Assembly: GCF_949628215.1 (NCBI RefSeq)
Contig: NC_134284.1
Coordinates: forward strand, 310,001-374,000
Reading direction: 5' to 3'
Length of the DNA: 64,000 bases
Origin: Phalacrocorax aristotelis
Taxonomy: Eukaryota; Chordata; Aves; Suliformes; Phalacrocoracidae
The position numbers and the translations under genes are program-made. Below, in pieces: positions 27,010 to 41,060 of the stretch. The notes under the pieces are model-generated. The model was not told the DNA's origin, searched no databases, and worked only from the letters and a program-made list of their open reading frames with translations. Positions within the stretch are counted from its first letter, which is position 1; the number at the start of each line of letters is the position of its first letter.

Positions 27010-27350
27010 TGAGTGAAACCAATGGTTCATTTCACCCTATCACCCTGTCTCCAGCAGTGATCAGAAGAGATGCTTTCTAGGGAGAGCTCATAAACCTGGC
27101 CCCTTCCTGCAGTCCATGCCTCTCGTATTCCCCTGGGATACCTGCCCCTCTTCTATGGGATGCTGGAGGGTACAGTCCTGCTATTGCCCATAGGATCTGT
27201 TTACGGCAACAGAGCCTATAAATTTACAGAATCGCCTTCTTAACCTGTTCATGGCACCTGTTTCTACCATGTCCTGTAACAGCAAGGTCCAATACTTCAG
27301 TACTCACTTGCACAACAATGCTTCATCTTTTACCTGTTGGAAAAAGAACC
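27010..27350 (-). repeat. Ancient CR1-type LINE 3' region (diverged)
   Basis: The plus strand shows AATGGTTCATTTCACCCTAT followed by CACCCTGTCTCCAGCAGTGA and, about 200 bases on, 'cttaacctgttcatggcacc', 'ttctaccatgtcctgtaaca' and 'gcaaggtccaatacttcagt'. This is the order of the antisense 3' region of old sauropsid CR1 copies: a 'ggtccatctagcccagtatcctgtctc' box, then a 'cacaacatcctctggcaa-gagttccacag' box. Divergence is high, which suggests an insertion much older than the CR1 copies at 52-57 kb. Confidence 0.5.
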
Positions 27351-28922
27351 TCCAACACCCTCCACCAAGTGCCCCTGGCCCCAAAGCAGTGGGACTTGGT
27401 GCATAGCAGTTCTCCATCCACCCTATCCACTACCTCCATGATTTGTCATCTCAGCCAGCCTTCCCCTTCCCCAAATGGAGGAGTTCCAGACTTTTTTTGT
27501 CGCTCCTTGAAAGGCAAGGTGCTTCTTCATTAGGAAGCCTTTTCTTTATAACATGCATGGTATAATAAAGAAAAGTAATAGAGATTATATTTGTAATAGG
27601 GAAGGTCAGATTCATATTCTTTAAATAATCACATTTTAGGACAAATATTTTCTCCCCCCTAAAGGTGAATGCTTTAGAAGTGCTGAACAAAATGACCTCC
27701 ACCACTTTTGCACAGGAGAGGGGATGGGAAGTATGAAGGAAGAAATGTCATTATTTTAAAAACAACCCCTCATTTTTGCTCGTAATTGTCTCCAACACCT
27801 GAATGCAAGGCTTGGCAATGAAAAGCTGTCACTGTGGGAAAACAGCAGCCAGAAAAAGGAGTGAGAAATGGGAGAAACTGCTTAACCAGAGTAGAAGATG
27901 TAGTCTTTTATTTGAACATTTGCATGTCTGCAGAGATGCTCAGCACATCACTGCAGCATTTTCAGATGCAGAGATATATCATTGCGTGCATATACATATG
28001 TGCACTTGTTTCACATACTTATATTAGATTCAAGTCTAACCCAAGTTTGCAGCAGGCACTACCTTCTCTGATGCTGGCTGAAGACAAGGAAAATATCTCC
28101 CACTGGAACTAAGAGCCATCGCAAGCCTGACTGTTTCTATTGGAAGGTCACAGAAAGATCAAAGAAATGGGCCGTCTCAAGCAAATATATAACTACTTGC
28201 ACACATAATTCCTCTACAAATGTGTCCACTGCAACATACCTTTCTCCGCAGAGAGAGGATGAAAAAGCCTATGCACAATAATTACAATCAGATTGCTTAA
28301 TGGCATACTGAAGAACACTTACAGGTTATTTTACTGCTGTAAAATCTGTATAGACAAAAATAACCTTGTAGATAGGCTCAAATTCTAAAGCCCCACACAC
28401 AGCTAGGTGCAATCTCAGCCTGCAGACAATTACACTACTGCGCACCAGTGCAATACTAGCGTTTCATGCTCCATAGCCTGGCTCTTTCCTGCTCCAAGAA
28501 GCTACCTCAGCCAAACAGACTCTCTAAGCTCCAGCACAGGCTCAGGACCCACCATTACAGCACCTCAAACATTCACTGAGCTCTCACATGCCACATTCCT
28601 GCCCCAGCTGGGCAGCAGCAGCCCCTGTACGCACATATCCAGGGACAGGAGGCAGCTCTTTCGTACCTGGCAGGCCAGAGACAGCTGGGGGAAGCAGGAA
28701 CACACAGATCAAAGTGGGAAGGGGGTGCCAGGTTCCCTTTATCATCAGGTCAAGGGAAGAGCTCGCTGGGAGGACAGCTGTGGCAGGAGAGAACAGCTGT
28801 TTCATAGGGCCATTTGGTCCCTGCCAAGCTCTGAAGGACAGGTTTGCTCTGTCAGGTTTCCAGCCCTCAGGGACTTCTTCAACCCTTCCAAGATAACCCA
28901 GGATAAAATAGATTTTAAATAG

Positions 28923-28968
28923 GTTTTTAAAATTTTATTTTATTTGATTTGATTTATTTTATTTTATC
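28923..28968. repeat. AT-rich low-complexity tract, (TTTTATTTGA)-like
   Basis: An imperfect run of TTTTA, TTTGA and TTTTATT units spans about 45 bases. It is simple-sequence DNA. Confidence 0.8.
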
Positions 28969-30170
28969 TCTTCGGGTCTCCAGATATCACATTCTCATTC
29001 ATCTCTGAAGGCTGTTGTAAAAGCAGCCTCATTGTATTTGGGATTTGCTCTGTCCAAAGATGCGCACCTGCTCTGATCTCAGTGGTGGTGGCTGCACCCT
29101 CCAAGCTCTGGCCCACCTGAGGCCACTCTTGTCACGCCCCTGAAAGTCAGCTTTGAAGCTTAACTTAAAAACTCAGTTCCCACATCGAGGCTTTACAGCA
29201 TCTCCCAGGACATTTCTTTCTCTTCCAGTGCTTGCAGTGAGACCAAGATCCAGATTTGAGATGTCTTGTTTTTCAAGAGAAAAGATCCAATGTCATTAGA
29301 CTCTGCTCTGAGCAGTGGTGCCAAGGAGAAGAGCCACATTTCATACCTCTCAGCTGGGGCAGAGCATGCTGCAGCTAATTATTTTCAAGGAATGGCCTGA
29401 GATTAAGTCCTTCTGGTATTTGCCAGGAAAAACCTGCTTTTTATTCTTACAGCATATAAATAACAATGTTTGCCAAAAAAGAAAAGTAGGAGGAGATGGA
29501 GAAAAATGAAACATGAACATTTCCAGCAGATGGGAAAGAAGGCTCATTCTGTTTCTCAGAAACTACCCTTGTAAACTGTGATTTTTTTAGGTGCTTTACA
29601 ACAAACGCATCTGTAAATCAGAAAGCCTGATGCTCTCCCCTCCTTTGCCAGCTCTTTTTTTTCTTGCAGAGGAGCTAATACACTAAAGCTGAGCCTGGCA
29701 GGTACAAACTTATCAGGGCATTACGGGGATTTGGATCTGAGACTAAAAAGGGTATGGTTTCACTCAGTACGGAGGCAGGTGTCAGATGTGGAGGTAGAGC
29801 TGAGTTTTCAAAGAGATGAAGCTTTCTTCCATGTGAGGGATGCGGAGAGATGGTCAAACCCGAGGTGTCAGCACCCGTGAGTCCCTCTGGTTTGGGAGTG
29901 TACCTGCACCTTTCCCATGGACTTTAACTCGCCAGAAAGGAGAAGCTCAGTCAGCTGTACCCAGGCGGGGTTACATGTTTCATCCATAGGCAGACCTGTC
30001 ACTATATTTTAGTCCACTCATCGTACCCCATACACAAGTTTATTGTGAACCCTCTCAGACTCGGCTCTTTACATATCCAAAGGGATGGGAAATGCTTGCA
30101 TAATGACGCAGTGAAGGACTGTGCGTTACTGCAATACAACATGCAAGAGACAGCTTGAAATACTAGGCTT

Positions 30171-30200
30171 CATCTCTGTCCATCTCTGTCCATCTCTCTT
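30171..30200. repeat. Decamer tandem repeat, three copies
   Basis: The unit CATCTCTGTC occurs twice in perfect tandem, followed by a third copy ending CTCTT. It is a small minisatellite-like tract that could vary in length between individuals. Confidence 0.85.
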
Positions 30201-33200
30201 TTCACTGAGAGAGATGAGCCTTCAGATAGGCAAACGTTCACTTTAATGACATATAAATAAAAAGGATTTATTTAAAAGGATGCTGCCCAGCCACATACAG
30301 ATGAAAGCTATCTCATTGACATAGGCAGGCCCCTGAAAGCAGCCCAGGAGGTTCCATCACCGGCACTGGGTGCTCCGTCCTTTGGCATGGGAGGGCCATG
30401 TCCCCATGGTGGAGCAGGGTGAGCCCACAGCACGGGGCAGAGGATCACTTTGAAGGACAGGGGCAGGAGTTCTCAGCCTGTCCTGGGCCAGGGTCCTTTC
30501 TCAGCAGCCCTGAGGACACATCACTACGAATGGCCAACCAAGTGGAAAAACGGAGCTGGAGGGACGGCGTGGGCAGGCTGGTGACAGCTGCCGACCACCC
30601 CTCATGCACGGCCAGCGACCTGCTCCAGCGTGGCCCTGTCAGCTTCTGTGCAGCTCACTTTGTTCCTCTGGAGCTGGGCTGAATGCTATTTTCCCCACAG
30701 CAGCACAAAGGATAATTTAGGTGAGTTCAAGCCTCTTGCTTTGAGCTATGTCTTAAATTGATTTGAAAGCATCAAGAAAAACCAGCTTAAAGGCTGCTCC
30801 ATGACTGAAATGAGTACAGATTTTTGTGGCCATGATTACCACTGCTCTTGCAGCCTTAGCGTTCACCTGAACCTTGAGGTGGTCTTTGCTGATCTGTGAC
30901 CAGCTCACACAGTGATGAAGCACTGTGGGACAAATCCATCTTGTGCATCCCCCTGCAGAGGACAGGTGAGATGCTGTCAGAAACACACAGGTTTTCTTCA
31001 GCAGGTTGTATGTGCTTCAGGCAGGGGAGAGCAGTGAGGAAGGAGTGTAACATGACAAGGGAAGACGGACCAAGTTAAAAACAAACAGATGGAGATGGAT
31101 GGAGGTTTGCAGAACAAGATGGAAGATGACAACCACAATCAGGAAAGGAAAAACCCCAATCCTTAATGGGCAAGGAGAAGAAAATGCTCCACTTCTTCCC
31201 ATTTCCCTTCTCCTGCCTTCTCCTCCTTGAGGTTCTTTGTAGCACCTGGATCAAAAAAACAAGATCTAAGAATAAGCAATGTGAGAGTGCAATCAACAGC
31301 GAAGGAAGAGAAGCATTTTCTGCTTGCTAGCAGAAAACTAGCCCTGTGATTAAATATCACAGGTTGACAGCCTTCTATGATGTGAGGAAGTGGGAAATGA
31401 GAGGTCTGAGCCAGTAAAGCTGAGAATGACAAATGGGAACCACAATGAAAAGCATCCGACGGATCTGGAAATTAAAGTCCAGCCTCCTGGAGTCTCAGAG
31501 GGAGCTGCTCACCAGAGGAGTGATTTTGGGGAATGTCAGGAGTTCCTCATCTGGGTGTCCCATGCATTGCGAGGAAAAATCAGGAGGCTGTTCTCACAGG
31601 CACGTTCAGTGCTGCCCTGGCTGCTTTGGGACAAGCCTGCTGGAAAAATAAAAAACCACAATTGGCTGGAGCAAGTGAACACTAGGTGTATGGTAAAGAA
31701 GAAGAAGGAGAACAGAAGGTGGATTGCTCATACTGCAGATGAGGCAGGACAAAACTGAGGCTTGGTGAATCTGGAATACCATGGGAGAAGAATAAGGATG
31801 ATGGAAGATCTGGCTATTATCCACAGTGCCATTAGCACCATATGCGTCTAAAAATGAAGTGTTTTAAATCTTCTGCAACAGAAGTGATTTGTGATGACAT
31901 CAGACTATTAGGTCATTGCCCATTCATCATGAACTGGGGCCCACACAAGTTTCCATGCATAGTTAGGCCACTGGCCACTACAGTAGAAATCACAAAACTT
32001 GCAGTTCATTTTTGGCTCAGATGCATTTCTTTCACTAATAAAACATTGAAATGACCAACCTGGCACTGCCTTCCATGGAATGAACTGAGGCTGACTCTGT
32101 GCATTCATCCAGGTGCCCATTTTTTGCCCCTAGACTGAGCAGAAGTCAGTACATGAGCTATAGCCAGTGCATTGAGATTTAGAAGGGTTTCAAGGTACTT
32201 CTGATTTTGTGCCTCCACTGATTTTGCCATTTCTTGATCTCAGCCCATATGTTATGCTTTGCTGTGGATTTATTGAAGTCAAGAGTTTACAGCTATGATC
32301 AAGATTCAGAAGATAGTTTGTGGATGCCAGGGAGATCAGAAATGAAGAAGTGGGACAGACAGACACACCTTAAGGAAAGTGCTTTCCTCCCCTCTCTGAA
32401 AAGCAATCAGCTGCAGCTATGAAAATCCCATTCAGGAGCCTAGTCTCTTTAAAATGACCCAATCTCACTCTATTTCTGTGTCATTTGTGTCCCCCCCAAA
32501 AAAAAACCAAACAAACAAACCCCATATTTTGGTGCATTTAGGAACTATTTTTTCCAGCACTCTTACACAGTTTCCAGCTACGCTGCGCTTGAGGTGCAAT
32601 ACCCTATCACCACCCCAGCTGCTGAAACGTAAGCTCAGCTACTGGGGCACCATCAGCCCTTTCTAGGGATTTGAGTTTTCAGAAATGAGCCATTTGAGCC
32701 CTGTGACAAGAACAGACTTCCCCATGGGAGCTGTCTGAAGGAGCAGTGACGCACTTGTACATTCGTCATATGTGTTTTGGGTCTCCTTGATGTAAAACCA
32801 ACAGGGAGCAGGAGCAAAAGGTGAAATTGTGAGGTCTGTAATGAGTGAACTGAGAAATGGAGGAGCTCCATTCCCCAGGACTGCTTCTTACTCCTTTGCT
32901 CCTGGGGCTGGCCCCTGCTGCTATGACAACCTCCCACCTCAGCTCAGCAGCACTCCAGCGCCCAGCTCCTCAGCAGCCTCCTTTGTATAAGTCTGCTCTG
33001 TTACAGCAGGGGTCCAGGCTGCCAGCAGTGCACAAATGCACTGAGCCAGGAGCCTGAGGCATGGACACACAGATTTAACGCCTTTTATTCTCTGTTGGTG
33101 GAAAAAATGTCATTTACTTACTACATGTTTTCACTGTTAAAAGAAAGAGAAGGTTGTTGATACACAAGCAATACTTTAATATACTGACAGCGTTAAACCA

Positions 33201-34910
33201 GTGCAGCTCCCTCTCGATGGACACAGCTGCCAGATTCAAGGTGTTTATAGCACAGCATTGCCAGGGGAATGAGTTATAACCTTCACACACCCCCTTGACA
33301 GCATCAGATCAAATATCAGTTAGGTAAACAAAAAGACCATCCAAAAATCCAGCCCAATCAAAATAATAATTAATGGCATGTAAGTGAGGTCTAGATTTTG
33401 GCTGTCATTACAGAGGAAGATGCATCCAGAGGATCCTCTTCAGGCAGTCTGTAGTAGCTCAGAGAATGAGTCACTTGATGCATCTCAGTGGGCATTAATA
33501 GGCATAGCTGGTAACAACCATTGACATTTAAGTACTTCACTACTGAAGACACAGCCATGGTGGTCCTCAAGCCTGAAGAGATGATATCTGCTCATGTCTC
33601 CTTGCCACTATGGTCCATCTCCCCAGCTTGCTCATCATCAAGTTATAAGGGTTTTGTTTGCACAGTGCAGGTGTAGATGGGCAAGCAGTTTCAGCAGAGG
33701 CAATAAAGACCACAAAAGCAATTTGAATTCCTTCTTTGTCCCTTCCATGTCAAACCTGCAGGGCAGGAAGGCTAGCACATGTGTAGAGGGAGGTTCTAGT
33801 CCTCTGCCATACATAGTAATTAGGAAACCAGATTATGTATATCTGACACTGTTGCCCTCCATCTTTTTATGTCACTATCACCACAATCCACTAGCAAATA
33901 CAGGAAAAAGGGTGGAGAAGCCTTTTTTTGCCTATCAAACCAGCACACCTAGAGCATTAAAGTCTTTGGAATTAAAATGTGCAAAATAGCTTGTTCAGCT
34001 TACCACAGAATCTGCCTGAACACCAGCACTTCATTCCACAGACGCCCTTACTATGCTTACCATTACTCCTTGCACCTCCCATCCTTAAAAGAAATGAAGA
34101 GCCAGCTAGAGAATAGAGTACTTCAAAGATCAACCTGTGTGAAGACTTTGAACGTCTTCCTTGTAAAATGCTCTGCTAACTAACCAACAGTCCCTCTGCA
34201 CTGGAGCCTTTCAGCCAAGCAAACTGAAGCAGCATTGTATCAATCAGGGTCTTTCTCCCCACTCTTCAAACCCTAAATGCAGTTTGGGAATTTGTGTTGG
34301 TGGAAACACACGCACCCACTTTAGCTGACATTTTTCAGACATCCGACTCATTGGGAGTCTACTCGCTGCCTGGTGTTTAGAGAGGGGAAGGTTAAATTAA
34401 ATCCTGTTGATGATATGGCTCATCCCCAGCAAGGCAGGCACTGCCACATACCTTCGTGATAGGAGACTCGTTAGAAAAATTCTGCCTAGCTCTCCTCAAA
34501 CTACCACAAGAAATATCAGTTCCCACCCTGAAAATATGAAGGGTGAAAAACTATCTAGGGAGAACCAAGCTCTAATTACTGACCACTAAGTTCATAGAGG
34601 TTATCCTGAACTAACTAGACTTTCACTCAGTCCAGCACAGCAACTCCTACATCTTCATCCGTGTCCTTGTGGATTATTTGGGGTATTTTTTTGCAGTGTT
34701 TCTAAATCACAACACCCCATGACCCCATGGCTTTTGGAATCCCCTTCAAGTTGATTGCGTTTTCCAGGCTTCCTCCTTCATCTTTGTTCAGGATATAAGT
34801 ATAGCCCTATAAAGACAGAAGTGAGAAAATCACGCTGTTTTTACTGGCATGAGTTTCCCATCTTGATTCCAGCACAATTTGTTTCCTTGTCCAACAGCTT
34901 CTTTGAACTT

Positions 34911-34944
34911 GGGGGTGTGTGTTTTGTGTGGGGGGTGTGTGTGG
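34911..34944. repeat. GT-rich low-complexity tract
   Basis: Alternating GGGGGTGTGTGT blocks surround a TTTTGTGTG core. It is simple-sequence DNA with no further signal. Confidence 0.75.
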
Positions 34945-37900
34945 AAGAAAACAAACAGAAACTCACTCAAAAAGCCTCACAGCTAATTATAGAAAAATAA
35001 GGCAGGTGAGGTTATTGACTTCATCATCTTCCCTAAGTGAAGTTCTGAGATTTAAAAAACAAGTGCTTATTTGGCAAGAGAAATTTGTTTAGGACTGGAG
35101 GTCTGTTTTTGTATTTTCTCTCAAGGGAGCACGGAATTTTGGAAAGCTACTAAGCAGCATTTTTCAAAAAAACCTCATTTGGCTCATGTGTCCTTTTTTG
35201 AAGCATTTCACTGGAAGAGCAAAGCGTGCCGCTAACACAGTGCGAGGAGTTGAAGGGAACATGTGCCAAGGTCACCTCCCCAGCAGTAGCAACTGCAAGT
35301 TTCACAGCAGTGATATAAAACCTCCCTCTGATACAAGACACCAGTCACAGCTACTTTTTAAGAGCTATAAAAATCCAGAGCAGGCACACATTAATTAAAA
35401 CAGTTCAGAGAGAAGCGTTGCATGTCAGTCTCGGCAGCGGGTGACTGAAGGGCACGTAGTGCACAGGGGAGCGGAATGCCCATGGACAGAGTTAGCTGAA
35501 AGATTTCTGGTTTTATCACCTCCAGGTGTGTCAGTGGGCAGCACAGATGGTTTGCAGCTGGGAAGCCAGTCAGCATGCTTGTAAGGAAGCGATGTGACCT
35601 GTGTTGTGAAGCAATGCATACCATGTTTTTCTTTGTGGCTTGCCCAAATCTCCTTAGTTGACATTTAAGTCCATAACCTCCTGTCCTAGGTAGACTAGGA
35701 AGCAGACTGTGAAAATCCCCCTCCTCTGCACCACAATATTTTCCTTATTTATTTCTTCGTCCCTCATTTCTTTGTTTCCCCTAAGCTAGGCAAACTCAAT
35801 TCTTCTGGGCTTTGCTCATAAGCCACATTTCCATGCTGGTGTCCTCTGCAGAGCACAGGATGCAGCAGGTCCTCAGCAAAAGAAGCACTGAGAAGGTCCC
35901 ATAGGGGCTTCCCTCAGCTCCTTTCCGTCCAAGGTTAGGGCAAGGCAGTCTGAGGCAGTTGGGGTTATTGCTCAAGTGCAAACCTGCTAGCTACGGCAAT
36001 TTCTCTTCCTTGTCCCCTACTGCAGAGCCTGTCATGAGAAATAAGCTTTTGCTATGAACCCACTGACTAGCCACAGCTGGCAGTGAAAAACATCCAACTA
36101 AATGACGATGGCTAGCTGTAAGTCTTTCTGGTTTTAAATGGTGATTATTCCAATTGAGTGGAGTAAAGATGATCCACTTTTTTAGCTCTCATGTCTATCT
36201 ACCAGTACTTACCCCACCTCCTGGTTTCTTTGTGTGAAGTTGCAGCAGGGCTTCCATGCTGCTGGCAGCAAAAGCATCCTCCAATATTTCACTACACACT
36301 GGAAACCTTAAAAGCAGTGGAGCAGAACTCAGGGCATGGAGCTAATGGGCCCAGAGCCCAGTGGCACTGAGGTCCTAATGCCCATTTACAAGGCAGAGAA
36401 AAAGAAAACACTTGGCTATTCTTGAGGGTCTGATACTCGGCACCATCTAGCGCTTGTCACCTATGCTACAGTGCACAGAACATGCACTTGAAGGCAGTTT
36501 TCTTCCTGGTCACCAATTTGTCAAGAGACAGGCAATCTAGTCTGTTATTTTCCAGGGCTCTGTAAGGATTTCTTAAGTTCTAATCTTACACCTTGGACCG
36601 ACCCTTTCTCTAGTGTGGGGAAAATACCTGCAAAATGGAGCTGTTCTTTCAGACACCAATACAGTGCTTTGAGATGTGCAGCTCAACAATATCTAGTATC
36701 GCTACCCATATATCACAGGAGAAGCAGAGGGGGAAAAATAGGGTGTAACACTTTTAGAACATATGGAGAGCATTATCCAAATAGCAAAAATCTGACATAA
36801 ATCTATATACACATACTTATAGCTCAGATTTGGGCTCTCCATAGCCCTTGCTAGACAAGTAGGGATAATGATTTTTTTATTCACAGTACATTGACAGGAA
36901 GTCCCACTCTGATTTTCACAACTTGCCACCAGCAGTTTCTCTGCTTTTATTTACAGCTGGAAGTCCTGGACAGAGTCAGGGCACAGAGGTAAAAAGGGAG
37001 AACAACTGGCAGATCGCAGCTGATGCAAAGTACTGTGGCATTTTTCAAAGGACAATCAATTGGAAAGGACTCACCATTAATCAATGTGAAACAGATACAT
37101 GTCAGATCCCCCACAGAGCACATTACAATGTGAAACAGCTTCTTAGAGCAAGGTTTTGCGGAGGGAGTTTGGACAGGCAGTTTTTCTCTTAAGCCTGCAT
37201 TTCTGACAGCTGCCTCATACCTTTTTCCCAGACTTGTCACATTTGTGCTGAGATATATGTCTTCTCTTTTTTTGCTTTGTAACCACTGCACAATCTTTCA
37301 GTTTTTTAAGCAAAGAAAGATAGAAGCCATATTTTATATCATCTATACTGAAGCTGGAGTTTTTCTTGTACAAGGAAATGGTTTCTTGTTATCTGAAGAT
37401 GACACCCCTGTTTTACAATAAGAACCTCCATCCTCTTTTTTTCAGTTCTCTTCACTCCCCCATCTCAGAAACTGAACTTATCCAGCAGCTTAAAAAGTAA
37501 AATAATAAAAGAAATATGGTTTTGTTCTGTTTCCCGGCGACCAACACCACTGAGACCCCAGGTAGTATCACACTGCACCATGATAGTTAAGTGGGAAGAG
37601 AGGATGAAGCACTAACCTTGGAACAGAAAATCCTTGACACAGCTGTCTGCTGTTCATGATGGAATTCAGTGATAATCTGTTCTGAATAAGAGAAATTATG
37701 TTCCATGCATGTTTATTTGGCTTTTTGGTTTTTTTCCCTTACTCAGCTTAACCATCTTGGCTGTCTTGCATTACTCTACCTACCTGTAACAGCATTTAAC
37801 AAAACTCCCTTGATGTGGGGGCTAATACAAGAGGGCACACTGTGGCTCCCTTAATAACTCACAGAAAGCTGGATACGTGTCTTTGCACTTACCTCCAACT

Positions 37901-39242
37901 GCCTCTCCCTCTCTCCAGAACAATGTGCTCCTGAGGGTGTGGCAGTTACACCGCACTATGTAGAAATGAAAGGGCTTTAAAATGGCCCTTATTCCCAAAT
38001 AACATCAAGGGGATGACAGTTTGTGTCAGACTGTAGGGATGAAGAAGGCAGTATAGGCCTGGACTACTGTGGAGGCCTGAAGGAAGGAGGACATCAAGGA
38101 GCAGCGATGGGAACTGACCTACTGGTTCAGACTGGAGGTGCCTCTAAACCAGTACAAACAGCACACACTGGTGAGGGCTCCTGGAGACTCGTTATTTCAG
38201 AGGCTCCCTCAGCGTGTGAAAAAGGCCCACTTCCTCAAAGGCATTTAGGCACAGGGCCAGGGCAATGAGGTAGTTCTCAAGGCTAACCATGTTGCCTTCA
38301 CTGAAAAAAATCCAAAACCATGTAATAGGTAACATGGAGTTCAGATACTCGCTAGGGAGCCAGAGCAACAGAAATGCAATAGGAAGATAGCTTTCCATCC
38401 CTGCCGTTAGTGAATACCAAACAGAGAAAAATGCAAGAAGGCACGGGGATATGTTGTCTTCAGTCCTGTCAGTCATGGATGTGACAGCTGGCACCTTTAA
38501 AGACTGTCAAAGGAGAGGAACCAAGGCTCTCCAAATGCCAAGGCTGTCAGCAGCATAATTAACATGTCATGTATGGTCTGCTCAGAAATGCAGCACTTGC
38601 TGCACCTCCAACTGCCAGACTATCAAAAATGTTGCATGGCTGGTAATTCCTGCACCTTGCAATAATGTCTATGTTACTGCAAAGCCAAGAAAAAGGCAAA
38701 CTGTAGTGTTTGGGAAGAACCACATCAGTTTGTAGCCCATGGGGGAAGGCAAGCTAACCTGCTGCAGGGGCTGTTGGTACTCCCACTCCAGAGGAGTGTC
38801 TCTGGAAACTTGTACCCAGTTGTATTCTTACAAAAGTAAACCTGTTTCACATAGACAAAACACCCAAAACAAAATGGATGGAGGCAAGTTCTGCAGAGGA
38901 TTCATAAACAAGACAGGTTTGGGGACCTCAGCAACTGGAGCGTGCTCCCCTCTATCCCTCAAGAACCAGGCTGAGGCAGGTGGCAACAAGTGACAGGTAA
39001 AAGAGAAAACTTCTCTCCCCCACCTCTGGCAGCGTACCTTGGGCAAACTTACAAACACAAAGTGATGAGTGATGGAAAGAAAAATGCCATGTTGTGAAAT
39101 CCAGCCCACACAGAGAGAGGCATGGCAATTCTCTCCCTCCACAGACAAAATGGGTCTGCATGGTTTAGTCCAGGAGGGTCCTAGTACAGGTAAGATACTT
39201 GGGCAACCTAAATGAATGCTCAGGTTGAGCAAAATCCAAATT

Positions 39243-39248
39243 TTTATT
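39243..39248 (-). terminator. EXD2: First canonical AATAAA seen downstream of EXD2 (candidate poly(A) signal)
   Basis: Reading the minus strand past the EXD2 stop codon, this is the first canonical AATAAA I find by eye, about 2.66 kb downstream. Nearer variants exist: TATAAA at about 41,235-41,240 and AGTAAA at about 40,671. One of these may be used instead, so the true 3' end is uncertain. Confidence 0.3.
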
Positions 39249-40909
39249 TTAAAAAAAGGTAGCTCTGTAGCCATCATGACTGACCAACATGACCAGGCCA
39301 AGGATAAGCACCTGAATCCACTGAGAGCCTCAGAACAACAATTCGAGTGTACCTGAGCAAACTTGCTATTGCATTACTTAGAAGTACAGTATTGCTACTA
39401 GCACAGGCTCTTCCACGGCTCATCTCTGACAGACAGATCTGGAAAGGAAAACTCAAGAGGGTGAGGCCCAGATGTTACTGTAAGGAATAAGGGACTTAAA
39501 AGGTCAGGGTGAGACGCAGAGAAATAAGAGAAAAAGCAAGCATGCAAAAAAGCAAAAAAGAGCTTCAATAGTGGTAGGCCTGGTAAAAGAGCAAATTTTT
39601 ACTGAATGTTAACAATTAGCAATGAAAACATACTAGAAAGTTTTAGCTATAGACCGGCAGAAAATTTCAAACCATAATAATATTAAAAAAATCTATTTCT
39701 GCACAATAAATATACCACTTCCCCTCCTCTTTCAGGTTGATTTAAAATGATACAAGTTAAGGATATCTTACACAACAAAGAACCTTAGTTAAGAAAAGAT
39801 TAATGAAGGAATTTTTCCTTGCAAATTTCCATTTCTGAACAAGTGATTTGGAAAAAAAAAAACCCACAAAACTCTTCAATGATACCACTGACTCCTTAAA
39901 TTTAGAGGACCTGTAGTCCAAATCTTGTCTCAACATCATCATCTTGTCTCAACAAACGGAAAAGACAGCAACCCTGTGGTCAGCCCATCGGTTCCATTAA
40001 ACAAGGACAGCTTTATCAAGAGTTCCTGCATCAGAACAAAGGGAGAAAACCAAAGCAGAGTGAAGAAGTGAGATGGGGACCTTGTACTCCTGATTGCTGA
40101 AAAGGAGTTTCTCGGCCAGGCAAACAGCTCTCACCACACTGATCAGACGCATTAAAGACAGGAGATAGCACTATCAGAACACATGCTCAAAATGCTTTTC
40201 AGAGAAATAGTTATAGCCAAGCTGCTGCTGTAGACAGGAGGTTCTTGCTGAGATTACAATCAGCTGCGTGAATGAGCACAGAGACAGAGCATATTTGGGT
40301 AGATCAGTTTTTGTTAAGACCTGTCAGTGGTACAGGAAAGGAATAAAATTGCCCTTATAATGAAAATGGTCTCATTTGCAGCTCTGTGATAAGTAGTATT
40401 CATCACGAATCTTTGATTACTTGTGCTCAGGCTGCTACTGCAGCTCCTCTGGGATGGCATTAATGTACCATTTCTCCATGGCTCCTACTTATCTCAAACA
40501 GTCTCTGTTACAAACAGGTTTTTCACCCCTGGCCTGTGAAATTTCCTGAATTATCTGATAAGGGAGAGTTTCAGCCACAATCACAGCAGGTCCATGGTTC
40601 TGCCCAAATATTATAATAAAATACAGGTCAACTGCACTATACACAGTAGCGTGAAGCATGATTTCAGGGTTTTACTGAAACTTCTTTACAGAGACGTATA
40701 AAAGTTGAGCATAGCTTCATCATTTGGGAGAAGCACACTCATCTCACACAATCAAAATCATCTAAAGCAATTTCACAGAAAGGGGTATGTATTTTAAAAA
40801 AGTTATATTTATCTAAGGTCTAGAACCAGGCAAAAAAACAGGAATATTTAAGGAAGTCAGACAGCAGCACATTTTAAAAAACAGTAACAATTAGCACACG
40901 CTAGCTTAT

Positions 40910-41060
40910 ATTTTCAAAGCATTTTACAAAAACACAAATTAATTAAGCCCCACAACACCCTTGTGAGATAGATTAAGTATTATTAGTCTCATTTTAGAGA
41001 CAGGGAAACAGGCATGGAAAGAGTATGACCTGCTCACAACCACACAGATCAAATCCAGGA
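40910..41060 (-). repeat. MIR-family SINE fossil
   Basis: On the minus strand the segment reads, in order, GGTTGTGAGCAGGTCATAC, CATGCCTGTTTCCCTGTCTC, TAAAATGAGACTAATAATAC, CTCACAAGGGTGTTGTGGGG, CTTAATTAATTTGTG and TTGTAAAATGCTTTGAAAAT. These are the successive blocks of the amniote MIR core and 3' part, all collinear. It is the best-preserved MIR in the window and lies just downstream of EXD2 in the same orientation, so it may be part of its 3' UTR. Confidence 0.75.

Larger units (their letters stand above)
27351..39242. other. Intergenic spacer between GALNT16 and EXD2, no gene seen
   Basis: About 12 kb without a recognisable exon. The longest open frame, 171 codons on the plus strand at 28,407-28,922, has no domain, biased composition and an overlapping antisense frame, so I do not call it. 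Low-complexity tracts inside are listed separately. A stretch at about 31,725-31,775 weakly recalls a MIR core but is not called. Confidence 0.6.

Noticed and set aside
28407-28922. 171-codon plus-strand open frame in the GALNT16-EXD2 spacer
   Set aside because: No domain, no hydrophobic pattern, overlapping antisense frame, and no sign of splice or promoter context; consistent with chance.
31725-31775. Possible MIR core (GCAGATGAGGCAGGAC, AAACTGAGGC)
   Set aside because: Only two short blocks match; too little to separate from chance.
38828-39301. 157-codon minus-strand frame downstream of EXD2
   Set aside because: No domain, and its end runs into an A-rich tract; it does not match any EXD2 exon.
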